In this document: one piece after another, positions 60,512-64,000 of the stretch | How the letters are laid out: every line of letters begins with the position of its first letter | Numbering within the stretch: position 1 is the first letter of the stretch | Origin: Actinomycetospora straminea | GTDB lineage: Bacteria > Actinomycetota > Actinomycetes > Mycobacteriales > Pseudonocardiaceae | DNA: 64,000 nt | Assembly (NCBI RefSeq): GCF_028737255.1 | Contig: NZ_JAQZAN010000023.1 | Location: 39,402 to 103,401 of the forward strand | Reading direction: 5' to 3' | Notes under the pieces: model-generated | Database searches by the model: none | Told to the model about the DNA's origin: nothing | Seen by the model: only the letters and a program-made list of their open reading frames with translations | Made by a program: the position numbers and the translations under genes

Positions 60512-60584
60512 GGTTCCTCCTCGTCGGTCCTGCTCGCGGGGGTCCGACCCCGTGGGCACACCGCGCGGCGGACCGTAGCATCCG

Positions 60585-60605
60585 ACACATGAGCGAGTCA
60601 TGTGT
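60585..60605. promoter_or_regulatory. MarR operator overlapping its own start codon
   Basis: The perfect 8-base arms ACACATGA and TCATGTGT flank a 5-base centre GCGAG. The ATG of the MarR gene (60589) lies in the left arm. TAGCAT at 60576-60581, seven bases before the ATG, is a -10 candidate that would give a leaderless mRNA. A dimer bound here would block both transcription and ribosome entry. Confidence 0.6.
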
Positions 60606-61149
60606 TGTGACGGCGGGGACCGACCGGGTGGCGAACCTGCTCGGCGCTCTCGGCCTCGCCACCGCCGGCCGCGTCGAGGCGGCCGCGCAGGAGGCGACCG
60701 GCCGGCCGGCGGCCGAGACCGCGACGCTGGTCGTCCTCACGACGGCGCTCGGCGGGACGTCGCAGGAGACGCTGCGCCGCCTGCTGGGCCTCACGCAGAG
60801 CGGGACGACGCGCCTGGTCGCCCGCCTCGTGGACGCCGGTCTCCTCGAGCAGCGCGCGGGTCCCGACGGGCGCACCCACGCCCTCGTGCCCACCGACACC
60901 GGGCGCCGCGTGGCGGGCGACGCGCTGCGCGTGCGCGCGGCCGCCCTCGACGACCTCCTCGACGTCCTCGACGACGACGAGCGCGACGCCGCCGGCCGCC
61001 TCGCCGAGAAGCTGCTCGCCGGCCTGACCACCGGTCGCGACGCCGCCCGCCGCGTCTGCCGGCTCTGCGACCCCGTCGCCTGCGGCCACCACACCGGCCG
61101 CTGCCCCGTCACCCGGGCCGCCGACGCCGTGTCGTCCCCGGAGTCCTGA
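60589..61149 (+). CDS. MarR-type regulator with a C-terminal cysteine cluster
   Basis: A 186-residue winged-helix regulator. The domain includes ATLVVLTTALGGTSQETLRRL, then LGLTQSGTTRLVARLVDAGL (recognition helix) and RAGPDGRTHALVPTDTGRRV (wing). The tail holds a cysteine-rich motif: VCRLCDPVACGHHTGRCPVT near residues 156-175, that is CxxC, C, HH and C. This could bind an Fe-S cluster or zinc, or act as a redox switch. It is divergent from the alpha/beta hydrolase, with the palindrome 60585-60605 covering its start. Confidence 0.82.
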   Translation: MSESCVVTAGTDRVANLLGALGLATAGRVEAAAQEATGRPAAETATLVVLTTALGGTSQETLRRLLGLTQSGTTRLVARLVDAGLLEQRAGPDGRTHALVPTDTGRRVAGDALRVRAAALDDLLDVLDDDERDAAGRLAEKLLAGLTTGRDAARRVCRLCDPVACGHHTGRCPVTRAADAVSSPES

Positions 61150-61233
61150 TCGCCGCACGGGGTCTGGCGGCGCTCCGTCAGGGTGTCCGACCGATCCACG
61201 ACGCCGACGCCCGCCCGCGCCAGGATCACGCCC

Positions 61234-61647
61234 ATGACGACCGAGACCCGGCTGGTGCGCACCGTGATCGCCCGCGACTGGCGCGAGGTGTACGCCTACG
61301 CCGCCGACCCGCGCCACCTCGTCGACTGGGCCGCGGGGCTGGCGAGCGCGCAGGTGCAGCCCGCCCCCGACCGACCCGGGACGTGGACCGCCGACTCACC
61401 CCTGGGGCACGTCGAGATCACCTTCGCGCCGGCCAACGACCTCGGCGTGCTCGACCACGTCGTGCGCCTGCCCGACGGCACCGACGTCGACAACCCGCTA
61501 CGCGTCGTGCGCCTGGACGACGGCGCCGAGGTCGTCTTCCACGTCCGGCGTCGCCCCGGGATGAGCGACGACGACTTCGCCGCCGACGCGGACGCGGTCG
61601 CCCGCGACCTGGAGACCCTGCGCCGGATCCTGGAGGACGGCGGCTGA
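61234..61647 (+). CDS. SRPBCC family protein
   Basis: A 137-residue START-like protein. RTVIARDWREVYAYAADPRH opens the helix-grip fold. WTADSPLGHVEITFAPANDL and VLDHVVRLPDGTDVDNPLRV form the sheet, and DDDFAADADAVARDLETLRR is the long C-terminal helix. The ATG at 61234 is chosen because it directly precedes the conserved first strand; an earlier ATG at 61183 would add 17 unlikely residues. Ligand unknown. It runs in the same direction as zwf. Confidence 0.8.
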   Translation: MTTETRLVRTVIARDWREVYAYAADPRHLVDWAAGLASAQVQPAPDRPGTWTADSPLGHVEITFAPANDLGVLDHVVRLPDGTDVDNPLRVVRLDDGAEVVFHVRRRPGMSDDDFAADADAVARDLETLRRILEDGG

Positions 61648-61700
61648 ACGTCCGGTCGCGGCGACCCACGATCGTCACCTGCGCGGGCTACGGTCCCGGT

Positions 61701-63197
61701 ATGGCCGACCGCCAGCCCGAGTCCATCGCGTACCCCGGTCCCGGCTCGCGTCCCTTCCGGCGCGACCTCGAGCCGACCCTCCCCCACGTCATCGTGCTGT
61801 TCGGCTGCACCGGCGACCTCGCGAAGCGCAAGCTGCTCCCCGGTCTCGCCTACCTCGCCGAGTCCGAGCTGGCGCCCGCGATCCGCATCGTCGGCACGGC
61901 GATGGAGGACCTCGACACCGAGCAGTTCCGGGCCCTCGCGCACGACGCCGTGCAGAACTACGGCATGCACCGGCTCGCGGAGGACGCCTGGGAGGACTTC
62001 GCCGACCGCCTGACCTACGTGCCCCAGGGCGCCGGGCCGGAGGGGCTGACGTCGGCGGTGAAGGAGGCGCAGTCGCGGCTCGGGGACGACGCGCGGCTGC
62101 TGCACTACCTCTCGGTGCCGCCGAAGGCCGCCCAGGCCGTCGTCGAGATGCTGCGCGACGCCGACCTCGTCGGCGGCTCGCGCGTGGTCATGGAGAAGCC
62201 CTTCGGGCACGACTTCGAGAGCGCGGTCAAGCTCAACGACTTCGTCCACGAGGTCTTCGACGAGTCGCAGGTCTTCCGCATCGACCACTTCCTGGGCAAG
62301 GAGGCGGCGCAGAACATCCTCGCGTTCCGCTTCGCCAACGGGCTGTTCGAGCCGATCTGGAACCGCAACTTCATCGACCACGTCCAGATCGACATCCCGG
62401 AGGAGCTGGGGCTCGACACCCGCGCCTCGTTCTACGAGGCGACCGGCGCCTACAAGGACATGGTCGTCACCCACCTCATGCAGGTGATGGCGTTCGTGGC
62501 CATGGAGCCGCCCACGGCGCTCGAGCCGCGGTCGATCAGCGAGGAGAAGAACAAGGTCTTCCGCTCGCTGCTGCCGATCCACCCCGAGCACGTCGTGCGC
62601 GGGCAGTTCGGCGGCTACCGCGACCACGAGGACGTCGCCGGAGATTCGGACACCGAGACGTTCATCGCGCTCAAGGTCGGGCTCGACAACTGGCGCTGGG
62701 CCGGCGTGCCGTTCTACCTGCGCACCGGCAAGCGCCTCGCCGAGGGCCAGCGGATCATCTCGATCGCGTTCAAGGAGGCGCCGCGCACGATGTTCCCGCA
62801 GGGCTCGGGCGTCGGCACCCAGGGCCCGGACCACCTGACGTTCGACCTCGCGGACTCCTCGCGCGTCTCCCTGTCGTTCTACGGCAAGCGGCCCGGGCCG
62901 GGCATGCGGCTGCAGAAGCTCTCCATGCAGTTCTCGACGCAGGAGACCGGCGAGGCCGCCGACGTCCTCGAGGCCTACGAGCGCCTCATCCTCGACGCCA
63001 TGCGCGGCGACCACACGCTGTTCACGACGTCGGAGGGCATCGAGTCGCTGTGGGAGCGCTCGATCCCCCTGCTCGCCGACCCGCCCCCGGTCAAGCCGTA
63101 CCCCGTCGGGTCCTGGGGCCCGAACGCGATCCACCAGCTCATCGCGCCGAACGCCTGGCGCCTGCCGTTCGAGCGCGGGTGGCGGGAGAAGAAGTAG
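61701..63197 (+). CDS. zwf: Glucose-6-phosphate 1-dehydrogenase
   Basis: A 498-residue enzyme starting the oxidative pentose phosphate pathway: glucose 6-phosphate plus NAD(P) to 6-phosphogluconolactone. The coenzyme loop is VLFGCTGDLAKRKLLPGLAY (residues about 31-50). EKPFGHDFESA is the EKP motif, and RIDHFLGKEAAQNILAFRF the substrate site with the catalytic histidine. VPFYLRTGKRL and ITFDLADS-type strands follow. TACGGT lies 6 bases before the ATG, so the mRNA may be leaderless. A hairpin terminator follows. Confidence 0.94.
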   Translation: MADRQPESIAYPGPGSRPFRRDLEPTLPHVIVLFGCTGDLAKRKLLPGLAYLAESELAPAIRIVGTAMEDLDTEQFRALAHDAVQNYGMHRLAEDAWEDFADRLTYVPQGAGPEGLTSAVKEAQSRLGDDARLLHYLSVPPKAAQAVVEMLRDADLVGGSRVVMEKPFGHDFESAVKLNDFVHEVFDESQVFRIDHFLGKEAAQNILAFRFANGLFEPIWNRNFIDHVQIDIPEELGLDTRASFYEATGAYKDMVVTHLMQVMAFVAMEPPTALEPRSISEEKNKVFRSLLPIHPEHVVRGQFGGYRDHEDVAGDSDTETFIALKVGLDNWRWAGVPFYLRTGKRLAEGQRIISIAFKEAPRTMFPQGSGVGTQGPDHLTFDLADSSRVSLSFYGKRPGPGMRLQKLSMQFSTQETGEAADVLEAYERLILDAMRGDHTLFTTSEGIESLWERSIPLLADPPPVKPYPVGSWGPNAIHQLIAPNAWRLPFERGWREKK

Positions 63198-63208
63198 GGG
63201 GCCGGCGA

Positions 63209-63235
63209 CGAGGCGGACCGTTCCCGTCCGCCTCG
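63209..63235 (+). terminator. Hairpin terminator after zwf
   Basis: The 10-base arms CGAGGCGGAC and GTCCGCCTCG pair perfectly around a 7-base loop (CGTTCCC), 12 bases past the zwf stop codon. Confidence 0.75.
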
Positions 63236-63252
63236 CTCGCGACACTCGGTGC

Positions 63253-63831
63253 ATGACCCGAGCTGCCGCACTCCCCCCGGTCCTCGCGCGCGACGACCTG
63301 CCCCCGGGCTACGGCTCCGTGAACCCCTTCGTCGCCGTCCGCGGCCCCGGCGGCGCCGAGGGCTTCCTGCGGTTCGTCACCGACGTCCTCGACGCCCGCG
63401 AGACCCTCGCCGCGCACGCCGTGGACGCCGACGGCCTGCTCATCCACGCCGAGGTCCGCGTCGGGTCCTCGACGATCATGCTGTGCGACGCGAAGCCGCA
63501 CTGGGCGCCCACCCCGGGCCTGCTGTGGGTCTACGTGCGCGACGTCGACGCGGTCACCGCCCGCGCCCGGGCGGCGGGTGCGGAGGTGGTCACCGAGCCC
63601 ACCGCGTTCCACGGCGGCCAGCGGCTCGCCCGGGTCCTCGACCCCTGGTCGACCCTGTGGTGGCTCGTCGAGTACGGCGCCGACAGCGTCGCCCCGTCGC
63701 AAGCGCCCGACGCGCTGCCCGCGTGGCGGCCCGACCCGACGGCGCCGCCGAGCGACGTCCACCGCACCGTCGACCGGGCGATGACCGGCCTCGGACGACC
63801 GGCAGGGGCGCGGACGACGTCTCCATCCTGA
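63253..63831 (+). CDS. VOC family protein (PhnB-like)
   Basis: A 192-residue protein of the PhnB-type VOC group. VNPFVAVRGPGGAEGFLRFV starts the fold, LIHAEVRVGSSTIMLCDAKP carries the histidine region, and LARVLDPWSTLWWLVEY is the final beta motif where active enzymes hold a glutamate. Here the second metal histidine is not obvious, so it may only bind ligand. The C-terminal tail is polar. The gene ends at a large hairpin shared with the convergent gene at the window edge. Confidence 0.8.
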   Translation: MTRAAALPPVLARDDLPPGYGSVNPFVAVRGPGGAEGFLRFVTDVLDARETLAAHAVDADGLLIHAEVRVGSSTIMLCDAKPHWAPTPGLLWVYVRDVDAVTARARAAGAEVVTEPTAFHGGQRLARVLDPWSTLWWLVEYGADSVAPSQAPDALPAWRPDPTAPPSDVHRTVDRAMTGLGRPAGARTTSPS

Positions 63832-63905
63832 TCTCTCGAGGGTGTCGCGGCTGTCGTGCGCGTCGAACCGGGGGCCGACGACGCCCACGACACTCCCGGG
63901 AGATC
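63830..63905. terminator. Large hairpin between convergent genes
   Basis: The 18-base arms (63830-63847 and 63888-63905) pair in 15 positions around a 40-base loop. It starts in the stop codon of the VOC gene and lies 50 bases past the stop of the convergent minus-strand gene. A bidirectional terminator is the simplest reading. Confidence 0.5.
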
Positions 63906-63954
63906 GTTCTGGAGAGCACCACCCGAGCGACCCGGCCGTGGCCGCTCGGTAGCG

Positions 63955-64000
63955 TCAGCCAGCGTTGAACTTCAAGTGGTTGATCTTGAAGGTGATGGTG
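63955..64000 (-). CDS. C-terminal end of an unidentified gene
   Basis: A minus-strand frame runs in from the right edge and ends with TGA at 63957-63955. The visible 14 residues read TITFKINHLKFNAG, with G or C at the third position of 13 of 14 codons, which supports this strand as coding. The product cannot be recognised from this much. Confidence 0.4.
   Translation of the reverse strand, partial: TITFKINHLKFNAG

Overview
The window is chromosomal DNA of a very GC-rich actinobacterium. Nearly all third codon positions are G or C, GTG starts are frequent, and many neighbouring genes share four bases (GTGA). The gene families point to the Pseudonocardiaceae or close relatives: a mycothiol-type DinB enzyme, a DUF222/HNH protein, an AfsR-type regulator, DUF1707, an ANTAR protein, and a HelR motor behind a rifamycin-associated element. 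Genus cannot be fixed from sequence reading alone. No tRNA, rRNA, CRISPR array, prophage or insertion sequence was seen.

Region by region: 1-8000 holds small redox, hydrolase and cupin genes, a DUF222/HNH protein, and a MarR regulator divergent from a glyoxalase-fold gene across a 14-bp perfect inverted repeat. At 8200-15300 lie the RAE-helR unit, a PAS/PP2C/ATPase/STAS signalling protein and small DNA-binding or stress-type proteins. At 15300-23100 are a crotonase, CBS and CoA-binding proteins, a membrane hydrolase, a GNAT enzyme and a large AfsR/SARP-like regulator. At 23400-26600 is a coupled three-gene operon: acyl-CoA dehydrogenase, NadM-like nucleotidyltransferase and ApgM-like phosphatase/mutase. 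At 26700-36800 are mostly single genes, including a LigD-type repair protein whose ligase domain looks dead.

The centre of the window (36795-50095) is a complete myo-inositol catabolic locus on the minus strand. Transcribed from 49186 downwards it reads iolC, a Cgl0158-type aldolase, iolB, iolD, iolE, iolG, iolH, mmsA/iolA and another TIM-barrel isomerase. A second promoter then serves an inositol-type MFS transporter and a universal stress protein. A GntR regulator (iolR) is divergent at the head. The two minus-strand promoters share a 27-bp operator-like block (23 of 27 identical) that runs into a TTGACG -35 box followed by TAACGT. They therefore look like one regulon: the transporter brings inositol in, IolG oxidises it, IolE/D/B/C convert it to a phosphorylated deoxy-gluconate, the aldolase splits it, and MmsA yields acetyl-CoA.

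The last part (50100-64000) carries a CYTH-like protein, a TetR/SMR efflux pair, an AraC regulator, a class III cyclase, a GAF-ANTAR protein, pseudouridine-phosphate glycosidase, a TPP 2-keto acid decarboxylase, a CtaG/DUF2243 membrane pair, a hydrolase divergent from a cysteine-tailed MarR regulator, and glucose-6-phosphate dehydrogenase. Both window edges cut through minus-strand genes.
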